DNA from: Pseudomonas sp. | Lineage (GTDB): Bacteria; Pseudomonadota; Gammaproteobacteria; Pseudomonadales; Pseudomonadaceae | Assembly (NCBI RefSeq): GCF_002796985.1 | Contig: NZ_PEKX01000022.1 | Span: forward strand, 62,001-126,000 | Direction of reading: 5' to 3' | Length of the DNA: 64,000 bases | Shown here: positions 1 through 7,767 of the stretch, piece after piece | How positions within the stretch are numbered: position 1 is the stretch's first letter | Layout of the letters: every line of letters begins with the position of its first letter | The notes under the pieces: model-generated | What the model saw: only the letters and a program-made list of their open reading frames with translations | The model's database searches: none | Told to the model about the DNA's origin: nothing | Program-made: the position numbers and the translations under genes

Positions 1-2
1 GC

Positions 3-935
3 GTCACCGGCATCGAACTGCGCAGCGGCGAACGCCTGCAGGCGCGCCGCGAGGTGATCCTCTGCGCCGGCTCCCTCGGCTCGCCGCAGATACTGCTGGC
101 TTCCGGTATCGGCCCGGCCGCCGAGCTGAAAGCCGCTGGCATCCCGGTGAAACACGACCTGCCGGGCGTGGGCAAGAACCTCCAGGACCACCTCGACGGC
201 CTGGTCACAGTGCGCTCGCCCAGCCCGCTGAGCCTGGGCTTCTCCCTCGGCTCGCTGCCGCAGATCCTGCTCTCGCCGTTCAAGTACCTGCTGGCGAAGA
301 AGGGCTGGCTGACCACCAACTACGTCGAGGCTGGCGGCTTTGCCCGCACCCCGCTGGCGGAAGGCCTGGCGGACGTGCAGTTCCACTTCGTGCCCGGCTA
401 CCGCAGCCACCGTGGTCGCCTGTTCGAGTGGGGCCATGGCTATGCCGTACACACCTGCGTGCTGCGCCCGAAAAGCATCGGCGAGCTGCGGGTGAAGCCC
501 GGTGGTGACATCGAGATCGACTACAACTTCCTCGCCAACGAGGAAGACGGCCGCGTGCTGGTGGAAGGCGTGAAGCTGGCGCGCAAGATCCTCGCCCAGC
601 CGGAGTTCGACAGCATCCGTGGCGCTGAAATGCTGCCCGGCCCGCAGGTGCAGACCGACGAACAATTGATGGACCACCTGCGCGACTACGCCGCCACCGT
701 GTTCCACCCGGTGGGCACCTGCAAGATGGGCGAAGACCCGCTGGCGGTGGTCGACCTGCGCCTGCGCGTGCACGGCCTGAAGGGGCTGCGCGTGGTAGAT
801 GCTTCGATCATGCCGACGCTCATCAGCGGCAACACCAACGCGCCCTGCATCATGCTCGGCGAGCGCGCGGCGGCGATGATCCTGGAAGAGAGCCGCGCCA
901 CTGCTGCAGCTCCCTCCCAGGCAGTCCCGGTCTGA
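3..935 (+). CDS. GMC-family FAD oxidoreductase (choline/alcohol dehydrogenase-like), C-terminal part
   Basis: The reading frame is open from the window edge, so the N-terminus with the FAD-binding GxGxxG is missing; 310 residues are visible. The sequence CAGSLGSPQILLASGIGP is a GMC signature, and the C-terminal part holds FHPVGTCKMG, with the usual catalytic histidine, followed by VVDASIMPTLISGNTNAP, the second GMC active-site block. The family oxidises alcohols such as choline or aliphatic alcohols with FAD. The window gives no substrate. Proximity to carnitine genes makes a choline-like substrate possible, but AlkJ-type alcohol dehydrogenases share the same motifs. Confidence 0.85.
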   Translation, partial: VTGIELRSGERLQARREVILCAGSLGSPQILLASGIGPAAELKAAGIPVKHDLPGVGKNLQDHLDGLVTVRSPSPLSLGFSLGSLPQILLSPFKYLLAKKGWLTTNYVEAGGFARTPLAEGLADVQFHFVPGYRSHRGRLFEWGHGYAVHTCVLRPKSIGELRVKPGGDIEIDYNFLANEEDGRVLVEGVKLARKILAQPEFDSIRGAEMLPGPQVQTDEQLMDHLRDYAATVFHPVGTCKMGEDPLAVVDLRLRVHGLKGLRVVDASIMPTLISGNTNAPCIMLGERAAAMILEESRATAAAPSQAVPV

Positions 936-944
936 CGGCTTTCT

Positions 945-968
945 GTAGGAGCGAGCTTGCTCGCGAAC
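945..968. repeat. REP family A, single copy
   Basis: A palindromic element beginning GTAGGAGCGAGC and ending CTCGCGAAC, directly behind the GMC gene. The same 24-nt unit recurs about ten times in the window, mostly as inverted pairs between genes. It is typical of Pseudomonas REP sequences. Confidence 0.85.
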
Positions 969-974
969 CCGGTA

Positions 975-1048
975 GTAGGGCGGACAACCTGGAACAGGTT
1001 ATCCGCCGGCCCTTGCGGCGGATAACGCTGGCGCGTTATGCGCCCTAC
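975..1048. repeat. REP family B (GTAGGGCGNATAAC type)
   Basis: Imperfect palindrome starting GTAGGGCGGACAAC and ending GTTATGCGCCCTAC, with an inner pair of GGTTATCCGCC / GGCGGATAACG. Other copies lie at 1890-1960, 25951-26021 and 44460-44533. Confidence 0.8.
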
Positions 1049-1093
1049 GGCTCGGCGTCCCCCTTGGTCCTACAGTCACCGGGAAGCTCATTC

Positions 1094-1174
1094 GTAGGAT
1101 GGGTGGAGCTTGCGATACCCATCAGCGGGCTTGCCGGTGATCGATGGGTATCGCTTCGCTCCACGCCATCCTAC
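1094..1174. repeat. REP family C (GTAGGATGGGTGGAG type)
   Basis: Long inverted repeat, GTAGGATGGGTGGAGC...GATACCCAT against ATGGGTATCGC...CCACGCCATCCTAC. A second copy is at 9023-9105. With families A and B it fills the whole gap between the GMC gene and the next gene. Confidence 0.8.
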
Positions 1175-1207
1175 GGGTGCCTCAGGCTCCCCTGCGGATA
1201 ACTGTTC

Positions 1208-1678
1208 TTACAGCCCCAACTCGCTCAACGACGGATGATCGTCCGGCCGGCGACCCTGCGGCCAATGGAACAGGCGTTCATCCTCGCTGATCGGCAGGTC
1301 GTTGATGCTGGCGTGGCGCTCGAACATCAGGCCGTTCTCGTCGAAGGCCCAGTTCTCGTTGCCGTAGGAGCGGAACCAGTTGCCCGAGTCGTCGTGCCAT
1401 TCATAGGCGAAGCGAACGGCGATGCGGTTGTCGGTGAACGCCCAGAGTTCCTTGATCAGCCGGTACTGCTGCTCGCGCACCCATTTGCCGGTGAGGAACT
1501 GGACGATCTGCTCGCGGCCCTCGACGAAGGTCGCGCGGTTGCGCCAGCGGCTGTCGGGCGTATAGGCCAGCGACACGCGGTGCGGGTCGCGGCTGTTCCA
1601 GCCATCCTCGGCGAGGCGGACTTTCTGGATGGCGGTGTCGCGGGTGAAGGGCGGCAGAGGGGGACGGGCTTCGCTCAT
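1208..1678 (-). CDS. NTF2-like / DUF1348 family protein
   Basis: A 156-residue protein from the second of two in-frame ATGs (MSEARPPLPPFTRDTA); the upstream ATG at 1690 would add four residues. The motifs AEDGWNSRDPHRVSLAYTPD, WRNRATFVEGREQIVQFLTGKW and SYGNENWAFDENGLM are characteristic of the DUF1348 group of the nuclear transport factor 2 / SnoaL fold, a cone-shaped alpha+beta barrel. No biochemical function is established for this group. It is a single gene flanked by REP elements on both sides, with no operon partner. Confidence 0.8.
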   Translation of the reverse strand: MSEARPPLPPFTRDTAIQKVRLAEDGWNSRDPHRVSLAYTPDSRWRNRATFVEGREQIVQFLTGKWVREQQYRLIKELWAFTDNRIAVRFAYEWHDDSGNWFRSYGNENWAFDENGLMFERHASINDLPISEDERLFHWPQGRRPDDHPSLSELGL

Positions 1679-1785
1679 GGTGGTCTCCAAGGGCAGTGAG
1701 AGTTGGGTGCCTGGTCTCCATACTCCGCCCGACCCCGGACGGGGTAAATGACGGCGATCCCACAGATATTGCCAACCTGCTTTTC

Positions 1786-1863
1786 GTAGGAGCGAGCTTG
1801 CTCGCGAACAGAGTCAACCGGTGGTGCTGAGGCTGGGCGGTTCGCGAGCAAGCTCGCTCCTAC
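1786..1863. repeat. REP family A, inverted pair
   Basis: Two head-to-head copies of the 24-nt unit (1786-1809 and 1840-1863) that could fold into a large cruciform or transcript hairpin. Confidence 0.85.
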
Positions 1864-1889
1864 AGAATCGTCCCCGGCCATTAAGGCGT

Positions 1890-1960
1890 GTAGGGCGCAT
1901 AACCCGGAACGGGTTATGCGCCATGGTGGCGGATAACGCCGTAGGCGTTATGCGCCCTAC
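1890..1960. repeat. REP family B
   Basis: GTAGGGCGCATAACCCGG ... GTTATGCGCCCTAC, with an internal GGCGGATAACGCC. Confidence 0.8.
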
Positions 1961-1971
1961 AGGGCCGGGCG

Positions 1972-2008
1972 GTTCGCGAGCAAGGGCTAGGCGCCCCCTC
2001 GGTCCTAC
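1972..2008. repeat. REP family A variant with central insertion
   Basis: Starts GTTCGCGAGCAAG like family A but carries GCGCCCCCTCGGTCCTAC at the other end. Near copies are at 9268-9305 and 55984-56021. Confidence 0.65.
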
Positions 2009-2020
2009 GAGAGCGGATGC

Positions 2021-2054
2021 CCCCTCCCTTCAGGGAGAGGGCTGGGGAGAGGGG
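2021..2054. repeat. REP family D (CCCTCCC...GGGAGAGGG)
   Basis: CCCTCCCTTCAGGGAGAGGG followed by CTGGGGAGAGGGG. The cdhR reading frame ends inside this element, whose sequence supplies the stop codon at 2030-2032. Confidence 0.75.
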
Positions 2055-3028
2055 CTCTTGGCCGCAACACCATGACTGCCCGCCACCTTGCGCAACCCCA
2101 CCCGATCCTGGCTCGGGCACACCCCGAACTTCGCCCGATAGCTGCGCGACAGGTACGAAGGCGTCTCGAAGCCGCAGGCGACGCCGACCTCCAGCACGCT
2201 CATGTCCGTCTGGCGCAGCAACTGGCGCGCCTTGTCCAGGCGCAGGCCGAGGTAGAAGTTCGACGGCGTGTCGTTCAGGTGCAGGCGGAACAGGCGCTCC
2301 AGCTGGCGCCGGGTCACCTGGATGCGCTCGGCCAGCTCCAGCGTCGTCAGCGGCGGCTCGCTGTGGCGCTCCATCTCGCCGATCACCTGCACCAGCTTGC
2401 GGTTGGAAACGCCATAGCGGCTGGCGACCTGCAGGCGCTGGTGATCCTGACGGGTACGGATGCGCCCGACCACGAACTGCTCCGATACCTGCACCGCCAG
2501 CTCCGGCCCGTGGGCCTGGGCGATCAGGTCGAGCATCAGGTCGATGGACGCAGTGCCGCCGGCGGACGTGATGCGTGGCCCGTCGATCTCGAACAGCTCC
2601 TGGGTCGCCTGCACCTGTGGATAAGTCTCCCGGAAGGCCTCCAGCGCCTCCCAGTGCACCGTGCAGCGCTGGCGCTGCAGCAGCCCGGCCTCGGCCAGCA
2701 CGAAGCTGCCGGTATCGATGCCGCCCAGGGTCACGCCCTCGCGGTCCAGGCGTTTCAACCAATGCAGCAGTGCCGGGGTGCAGGCGCGCAGCGGTTCGAA
2801 GCCGGCCACCAGCAGCAGCGTGTCGCCCTCGCGCAGCGCTTCCAGGCCGCTGTCGGCGTTCATCGACATGCCGTTGCTGGCCAGCACCGGGCCGCCGTCC
2901 AGGCTCATCAGGTGCCAGCGATACAGCTCGCCGCGAAAGCGGTTGGCCACCCGCAGCGGTTCCACGGCGGAGACGAAGCCCATCACGGAAAAGCCGGGCA
3001 ACAGCAGAAACCAGAAGTCTTGGGACAT
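2030..3028 (-). CDS. cdhR: GlxA-type AraC regulator CdhR of carnitine catabolism
   Basis: A 332-residue regulator beginning MSQDFWFLLLPGFSVMGF; the upstream extension to 3196 has no regulator-like sequence, so the ATG at 3028 is preferred. Residues about 1-180 form the DJ-1/GATase-like sensor domain (SAVEPLRVANRF, GIDTGSFVLAEAGLL). The last 110 residues hold an AraC HTH pair (LTTLELAERIQVTRRQLERLF, MSVLEVGVACGFETPSYLSRSYRAKFG). In P. aeruginosa CdhR activates the caiX-cdhCAB-hocS operon in response to carnitine, and this gene is divergent from caiX in the same way. The last residues (SPSPQPSP) are translated from a family D repeat, so the native C-terminus has been altered by the repeat. Confidence 0.9.
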   Translation of the reverse strand: MSQDFWFLLLPGFSVMGFVSAVEPLRVANRFRGELYRWHLMSLDGGPVLASNGMSMNADSGLEALREGDTLLLVAGFEPLRACTPALLHWLKRLDREGVTLGGIDTGSFVLAEAGLLQRQRCTVHWEALEAFRETYPQVQATQELFEIDGPRITSAGGTASIDLMLDLIAQAHGPELAVQVSEQFVVGRIRTRQDHQRLQVASRYGVSNRKLVQVIGEMERHSEPPLTTLELAERIQVTRRQLERLFRLHLNDTPSNFYLGLRLDKARQLLRQTDMSVLEVGVACGFETPSYLSRSYRAKFGVCPSQDRVGLRKVAGSHGVAAKSPSPQPSP

Positions 3029-3080
3029 GGCGGGTACCGTGCAATGGGTGGCAGCCTGCCCATGCTTATGAACCAAGGAC

Positions 3081-3149
3081 GTCGCCCTGGCAATCGGGGA
3101 GGTCGCTGCTGTGCAAGAGCCGGTCGCCACCGTGCGACTCACCCGTCGC
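3081..3149. promoter_or_regulatory. Phased GTCGC array in the cdhR-caiX gap, probable CdhR operator
   Basis: GTCGC occurs at 3081, 3102, 3123 and 3145, that is every 21, 21 and 22 bp, between the divergent cdhR and caiX genes. AraC-family proteins commonly bind direct repeats about two helical turns apart. Related CGAC arrays precede the cbc genes. Binding is inferred. Confidence 0.45.
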
Positions 3150-3240
3150 GTCGCTGCGTAACTTGGACGCCAGCCCCCGTGAGGGCCGCATGACACACAA
3201 CAACGATAACCAACGCCGCAAAGGCCTTGAGGGAGAAGTC

Positions 3241-4179
3241 ATGAAGCTATCGATCCGAGCGCTCGGCTGTGCCGCGCTCATGCTCGCCGCCGGTACCAGC
3301 TGGGCCGCCGAGCCCGCCCAGTGCCAGAACGTGCGTATGGGTACGGTCAACTGGACCGACGTGGTGGCCAGCAGCGCCGTGGCCGAGGCCGTGCTCGACG
3401 GCCTGGGCTACAAGGTCAAGCAGACCAGCGCCTCGCAGCAGATCATCCTTGCCGGCATGGCCGACAAGCAGCTCGACGTCTTCCTCGGCTACTGGCAACC
3501 GACCATGCAGCCGGTGGCCAAACCCTACCTCGACAAGCAGCAGATCGACGTGATCACCCCGCCGACCCTGCCCGACGCGCAATCCACCTACGCCGTGCCC
3601 AGCTACGTCTATGACGGCGGCCTGAAGACCTTCGCCGACATCGCCAAGTTCAAGGACAAGCTGAGCAACAAGATCTACCTGATCGAACCCGGCAGCGGCT
3701 CCAACCGCATCACCGCGAAGATGATCGCCGACGACAAGTTCGGCCTGAAGGGCTTCCAGATCGTCGAGTCCAGCGAGGCCGGCATGCTCACCGCGGTCAA
3801 GCGCGCCATCAAGCGCAAGCAATGGGTGGTGTTCTTCGGCTGGAAGCCGCACCCGATGAACCTGCAGATCGACATGAAATACCTCACCGGCAGCGACGAC
3901 GTGTTCGGCCCCAACGAAGGCTCCGCTACCGTCTCCATCATGACCGCCGGCGGCTACCAGGCGCAGTGCGGCAACGTCGCCAAGCTGTTGCACAACCTCA
4001 AGTTCAGCAGCGAGCAGGTGAGCCAGGTGATGGTGCCGATCCTCGACCGCAGCCAGCCGGTGGACGCCGCCAAGGCCTGGTTGAAACAGAACCCCGATCC
4101 GCTCAAGGCCTGGCTCGACGGCGTGACCACCTTCGACGGCAAGGACGGCCTCGCCGCCGTCCAGGCCTCACTGAAATAG
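3241..4179 (+). CDS. caiX: CaiX, periplasmic carnitine-binding protein of a quaternary amine ABC transporter
   Basis: A 312-residue protein whose ATG at 3241 follows a GAGGGAG ribosome site; the N-terminus KLSIRALGCAALMLAAGTSWA is a signal peptide cleaved near residue 22. It belongs to the OpuAC/ProX-like family. Aromatic box tryptophans typical of quaternary ammonium binding appear in GTVNWTDVV (W38), FLGYWQPTM (W85) and FFGWKPHPM. In P. aeruginosa CaiX binds carnitine and shares the CbcVW core transporter, which agrees with the absence of permease and ATPase genes here and their presence at 32.5-34.5 kb. It is first in the carnitine operon and divergent from cdhR. Confidence 0.92.
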   Translation: MKLSIRALGCAALMLAAGTSWAAEPAQCQNVRMGTVNWTDVVASSAVAEAVLDGLGYKVKQTSASQQIILAGMADKQLDVFLGYWQPTMQPVAKPYLDKQQIDVITPPTLPDAQSTYAVPSYVYDGGLKTFADIAKFKDKLSNKIYLIEPGSGSNRITAKMIADDKFGLKGFQIVESSEAGMLTAVKRAIKRKQWVVFFGWKPHPMNLQIDMKYLTGSDDVFGPNEGSATVSIMTAGGYQAQCGNVAKLLHNLKFSSEQVSQVMVPILDRSQPVDAAKAWLKQNPDPLKAWLDGVTTFDGKDGLAAVQASLK

Positions 4180-4269
4180 CGTTCCAAAAAAGCCAACCTC
4201 CCACCCGTAACTCCCTGCGTGTCGCCCGGCGCGCAGTGGGTGCGTTCGACCCGAAGAAGGACAGCCACC

Positions 4270-5154
4270 GTGAACCATGAAGTAATCGTCACCTGCGCGG
4301 TGACTGGCGCCGGCGACACCGTCGGCAAGCACCCCGCCATTCCCGTCACCCCGAAGGAAATCGCTGCCGCCGCCATTGAAGCGGCCAAGGCCGGCGCCAC
4401 CGTCGCCCACTGCCACGTCCGCGACCCGCTGACCGGCAAGCCCAGCCGCGACGTGAAGCTCTACCGTGAAGTGGTCGAGCGCATCCGCGAAAGCGACACC
4501 GACGTCATCATCAACCTCACCGCCGGCATGGGCGGCGACCTGCAGATCGGCCAGGGCGAGCAGCCGCTGGAGTTCGGCGCCGGCACCGACCTGGTCGGCC
4601 CGCTGGAGCGCCTCAAGCACGTCGAGGAACTGCTGCCGGAAATCTGCACCCTGGACTGCGGCACCCTGAACTTCGGCGACGGCGACTTCATCTACGTCTC
4701 CACCCCGGCCCAGCTGCGCGCCGGCGCCAAGCGCATCACCGAGCTGGGCGTGAAGGCCGAGCTGGAAATCTTCGACACCGGCCACCTCTGGTTCGCCAAG
4801 CAGATGCTCAAGGAAGGCCTGCTGGAAGACCCGCTGATCCAGATCTGCCTCGGCATCCCGTGGGGCGCCCCGGCCGACACCACCACCATGAAGGCCATGG
4901 CCGACAACATCCCCGACGGCCTGACCTGGGCCGGCTTCGGCATCGGTCGCTCGCAGATGCCGATGGTCGCCCAGGCCATGCTGCTGGGCGGCAACGTGCG
5001 GGTCGGCCTGGAGGACAACATCTGGCTGGACCGTGGCGTACACGCCAGCAACGGCCAGCTGGTCGAACGCGCCATCGAGATCATCGAGCGCCTGGGCGGG
5101 CGTGCCCTGACCCCGGCCGAGGGGCGCAGGAAGATGAACCTCAAACCCCGCTGA
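4270..5154 (+). CDS. cdhC: CdhC, 3-dehydrocarnitine cleavage enzyme (BKACE family)
   Basis: A 294-residue beta-keto acid cleavage enzyme, starting at a GTG (4270) behind AAGGACAG. The family condenses a beta-keto acid with acetyl-CoA and splits the product. CdhC turns 3-dehydrocarnitine plus acetyl-CoA into betainyl-CoA and acetoacetate. The zinc-binding HxH is seen in TVAHCHVRD (H47, H49), and the VGLEDNIWLDRG block near residue 255 supplies the conserved glutamate. It follows caiX by 90 bp and precedes the dehydrogenase that makes its substrate. Confidence 0.92.
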   Translation: MNHEVIVTCAVTGAGDTVGKHPAIPVTPKEIAAAAIEAAKAGATVAHCHVRDPLTGKPSRDVKLYREVVERIRESDTDVIINLTAGMGGDLQIGQGEQPLEFGAGTDLVGPLERLKHVEELLPEICTLDCGTLNFGDGDFIYVSTPAQLRAGAKRITELGVKAELEIFDTGHLWFAKQMLKEGLLEDPLIQICLGIPWGAPADTTTMKAMADNIPDGLTWAGFGIGRSQMPMVAQAMLLGGNVRVGLEDNIWLDRGVHASNGQLVERAIEIIERLGGRALTPAEGRRKMNLKPR

Positions 5155-5186
5155 TTCCGGCCCACGTACTGACCTAACTGCTCTTC

Positions 5187-5265
5187 GTAGGAGCGAGCTT
5201 GCTCGCGAACCCGCCCAGCTCTTGAGCTGCCGGTTGACTCTGTTCGCGAGCAAGCTCGCTCCTAC
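5187..5265. repeat. REP family A, inverted pair inside the carnitine operon
   Basis: Copies at 5187-5210 and 5242-5265 between cdhC and cdhA. A transcript crossing it would form a large stem that could stabilise the upstream message or reduce distal expression. Confidence 0.85.
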
Positions 5266-5296
5266 AGGTAATCCCCCATTCCTGCTGGAGCCACCC

Positions 5297-6262
5297 ATGT
5301 CCTTCATCACCCACATCAAGACCTTTGCCGCCCTCGGCAGCGGCGTCATCGGCAGCGGCTGGGTCGCTCGCGCCCTGGCCCACGGCCTCGACGTCATCGC
5401 CTGGGACCCGGCTCCCGGCGCCGAAGCCGCGCTGCGCGCGCGCATCGCCAATGCCTGGCCGGCGCTGGAAAAGGCCGGCCTCGCCCCCGGCGCCTCGCCC
5501 GATCGCCTGCGCTTCGTCGCCACCATCGAGGAGTGCGTGCGCGGCGCCGACTTCATCCAGGAAAGCGCCCCCGAACGCCTCGACCTGAAATGCGAGCTGC
5601 ACGCGAAAATCAGCGCCGCCGCCAAGCCCAACGCCCTGATCGGCTCCAGCACCTCCGGCCTGCTGCCCAGCGAGTTCTACGCCGACGCCACGCATCCCGA
5701 ACGCTGCGTGGTCGGCCACCCGTTCAACCCGGTGTACCTGTTGCCGTTGGTGGAAGTGGTGGGCGGTGCGAAGACCGCGCCGGAAGCCGTGCAGGCCGCC
5801 ATCCAGGTCTACGAGTCCCTCGGCATGCGCCCGCTGCACGTACGCAAGGAAGTGCCTGGCTTCATCGCCGACCGCCTGCTCGAAGCCCTCTGGCGCGAGG
5901 CGCTGCACCTGGTCAACGACGGCGTTGCCAGCACCGGCGAGATCGACGACGCGATCCGTTTCGGCGCCGGCCTGCGCTGGTCCTTCATGGGCACCTTCCT
6001 CACCTACACCCTGGCCGGCGGCAACGCCGGGATGCGCCACTTCATGGCCCAGTTCGGCCCGGCGCTGCAACTGCCCTGGACCTACCTGCCCGCCCCGGAA
6101 CTGACCGATACGCTGATCGACCGCGTGGTGGAAGGCACCGCCGAGCAGCAGGGCAGCCGCAGCATCGCCGAGCTGGAGCGCTACCGCGACGACTGCCTGC
6201 TGGCGGTGCTTGGGGCGATCAAGGACACCAAGTCCAAGCACGGCTTCGCCTTCGCCGACTAA
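5297..6262 (+). CDS. cdhA: CdhA, L-carnitine 3-dehydrogenase
   Basis: A 321-residue NAD-dependent dehydrogenase of the 3-hydroxyacyl-CoA dehydrogenase family that oxidises L-carnitine to 3-dehydrocarnitine. The ATG at 5297 gives MSFITHIKTFAALGSGVIGSGW with the nucleotide-binding GSGVIGSG at residues 14-21. The catalytic histidine lies in VVGHPFNPVYLLPLVEVVGG, and GSSTSGLLPSEF is the usual substrate-side loop. The upstream in-frame extension runs through the REP pair and is not coding. It lies between cdhC and cdhB, as in P. aeruginosa. Confidence 0.93.
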   Translation: MSFITHIKTFAALGSGVIGSGWVARALAHGLDVIAWDPAPGAEAALRARIANAWPALEKAGLAPGASPDRLRFVATIEECVRGADFIQESAPERLDLKCELHAKISAAAKPNALIGSSTSGLLPSEFYADATHPERCVVGHPFNPVYLLPLVEVVGGAKTAPEAVQAAIQVYESLGMRPLHVRKEVPGFIADRLLEALWREALHLVNDGVASTGEIDDAIRFGAGLRWSFMGTFLTYTLAGGNAGMRHFMAQFGPALQLPWTYLPAPELTDTLIDRVVEGTAEQQGSRSIAELERYRDDCLLAVLGAIKDTKSKHGFAFAD

Positions 6263-6291
6263 CCTCACGGTTCATCACCCGCTCCGAACCG

Positions 6292-6327
6292 CCCCCTCTC
6301 CCTCTGGGAGAGGGCTGGGGTGAGGGC
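6292..6327. repeat. REP family D between cdhA and cdhB
   Basis: CCCTCTCCCTCTGGGAGAGGG followed by GGGGTGAGGG. Confidence 0.7.
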
Positions 6328-6344
6328 CTCACGGAAGCCGCGCC

Positions 6345-6818
6345 ATGCACGCCCTGAAAACCTACCAAACCCCCATCCTCGCCGAGTGGACCGACTACAA
6401 CGGCCACCTGCGCGACGCCTTCTACCTGCTGCTGTTCAGCTACGCCACCGACGCCCTGATGGACCACCTCGGCCTCGACGCCGACCACCGCGCGGCGACC
6501 AATGACTCGCTGTTCACCCTCGAAGTGCACCTCAACTACCTGCACGAGGTGAAGGAGGGCGAGAGGGTCGAAGTGCGCAGCCAACTGATCGCCCATGACC
6601 GCAAGCGCCTGCACGTTTTCCACAGCCTGCACCGCGCCAACGAAGACCTCGCCCTGGCCGTCAGCGAGCAGATGCTGCTGCACGTGAACCTCGAAGGCGG
6701 CGCGCGTTCGGCGCCCTTCGAAGGCGCGGTGCTGGAGCGCGTGCTGGCGCTGGCCGAAGCCCACCGCCCACTGCCGCGCCCGGACTACGTCGGCCGCGTC
6801 ATCGGCCTGCCGGGCTGA
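6345..6818 (+). CDS. cdhB: CdhB, hot-dog thioesterase, betainyl-CoA hydrolase
   Basis: A 157-residue single hot-dog domain thioesterase (4-hydroxybenzoyl-CoA type) starting MHALKTYQTP. The motif EWTDYNGHLRDAFYLLLF (residues about 14-31) is the 4HBT active-site helix with the catalytic Asp/Asn-Gly-His region, followed by the long strand FTLEVHLNYLHEVKEGERVEV. In the pathway it releases glycine betaine from betainyl-CoA made by CdhC. It is separated from cdhA by a family D repeat and from the next gene by only 6 bp. Confidence 0.88.
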   Translation: MHALKTYQTPILAEWTDYNGHLRDAFYLLLFSYATDALMDHLGLDADHRAATNDSLFTLEVHLNYLHEVKEGERVEVRSQLIAHDRKRLHVFHSLHRANEDLALAVSEQMLLHVNLEGGARSAPFEGAVLERVLALAEAHRPLPRPDYVGRVIGLPG

Positions 6819-6824
6819 ACGGGC

Positions 6825-7757
6825 ATGAGCCGGCACTATCCGCTGTCCGATGCCATGCAGGCCTTTGTCGCCGAGACAGAGGCCCATCCCCTGGCGGGCC
6901 CAACCCTGGACGCCCAGCGGGAAAACTACGAGCGCATGGCCGCTGCCTTTGCGCCGCCGATCCCGCCCGGCCTGCTGGTGCGCGACGTGCAGCCCGAAGG
7001 ACTGGTCGAACTGCGCCTCTACAGGCCTGACGGCGCGCCGCCGGCGAGCGGCTGGCCCACGCTGTTCTACCTCCACGGCGGCGGCTGGGTGCTGGGCAAT
7101 GCCCGCACCCACGACATGATCTGCATTCCCCTGGCCGCCGAACTCGGCGCGCTGGTGGTCGCCATCAGCTACCGACTGGCGCCCGAGCACCCTTATCCCG
7201 CCGCCCTCAACGACTGCCTCGACACCTGGCGACGGATTCACCAGGACGGCCTCGGCGAGCCTGTGGATAAAACCCGCATCGCGGTCGCCGGCGACAGCGG
7301 CGGCGCCAACCTCGCCGCCGCGCTCTGCCTGGCCCTGCGTGGCAGTGGTGAAGCGCTGCCGCTGGCCCAGGCGCTGATCTACCCCGCACTGGGCAACCTC
7401 GACACGCCCTCGCGCACCACCTGTGCCGACGCGCCACTGATGACCAGCGCGGCGGTGGACGAATACCTCGCCGCCTACCTCTCGCGCCCCGCCGACTGGC
7501 GCGACCCGCTGGCGCTGCCGCTGCTGGCCGAAGACCTGCGCGGCCTGCCGCCAGCCTTTATCGGCGTCGCCCAGTTCGACCCGCTGCGCGACGACGGCGC
7601 GCTGTACCGCGACCGCCTGCGCGCAGCCGGTGTGGCGGTGGATTACTTCCCCGGTGCCGGGCTGGTCCACGGCTGCCTGCGCGCCCGGCGCGTGGCGGAA
7701 GTGGATGCCCTGCGCGGCGCCCTGATCGCGGCTCTGCGCCGCAGCCTGAATCGATGA
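6825..7757 (+). CDS. hocS: HocS, short-chain acylcarnitine esterase (alpha/beta hydrolase)
   Basis: A 310-residue hormone-sensitive-lipase type hydrolase. The oxyanion motif HGGGWVLG, the nucleophile elbow GDSGGAN and the terminal histidine in GAGLVHGCLR form a complete active site. In P. aeruginosa the gene at this place in the operon, HocS, hydrolyses O-acylcarnitines with short chains to carnitine. It starts 6 bp after cdhB, so translation is probably coupled. The protein has no signal peptide, so hydrolysis is cytoplasmic. Confidence 0.85.
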   Translation: MSRHYPLSDAMQAFVAETEAHPLAGPTLDAQRENYERMAAAFAPPIPPGLLVRDVQPEGLVELRLYRPDGAPPASGWPTLFYLHGGGWVLGNARTHDMICIPLAAELGALVVAISYRLAPEHPYPAALNDCLDTWRRIHQDGLGEPVDKTRIAVAGDSGGANLAAALCLALRGSGEALPLAQALIYPALGNLDTPSRTTCADAPLMTSAAVDEYLAAYLSRPADWRDPLALPLLAEDLRGLPPAFIGVAQFDPLRDDGALYRDRLRAAGVAVDYFPGAGLVHGCLRARRVAEVDALRGALIAALRRSLNR

Positions 7758-7767
7758 GGAGCAACGC

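Larger units (their letters stand above)
1679..2029. other. Gap between the NTF2-like gene and cdhR, filled with repeats
   Basis: About 350 bases holding a family A pair (1786-1863), a family B element (1890-1960), a variant family A element (1972-2008) and the start of a family D element. I see no credible gene; short reading frames here are repeat translations. Confidence 0.75.

Noticed and set aside
2575..3240. N-terminal extension of the caiX frame to 2575
   Set aside because: It covers cdhR in antisense. The ATG at 3241 has a ribosome site and a standard signal peptide.
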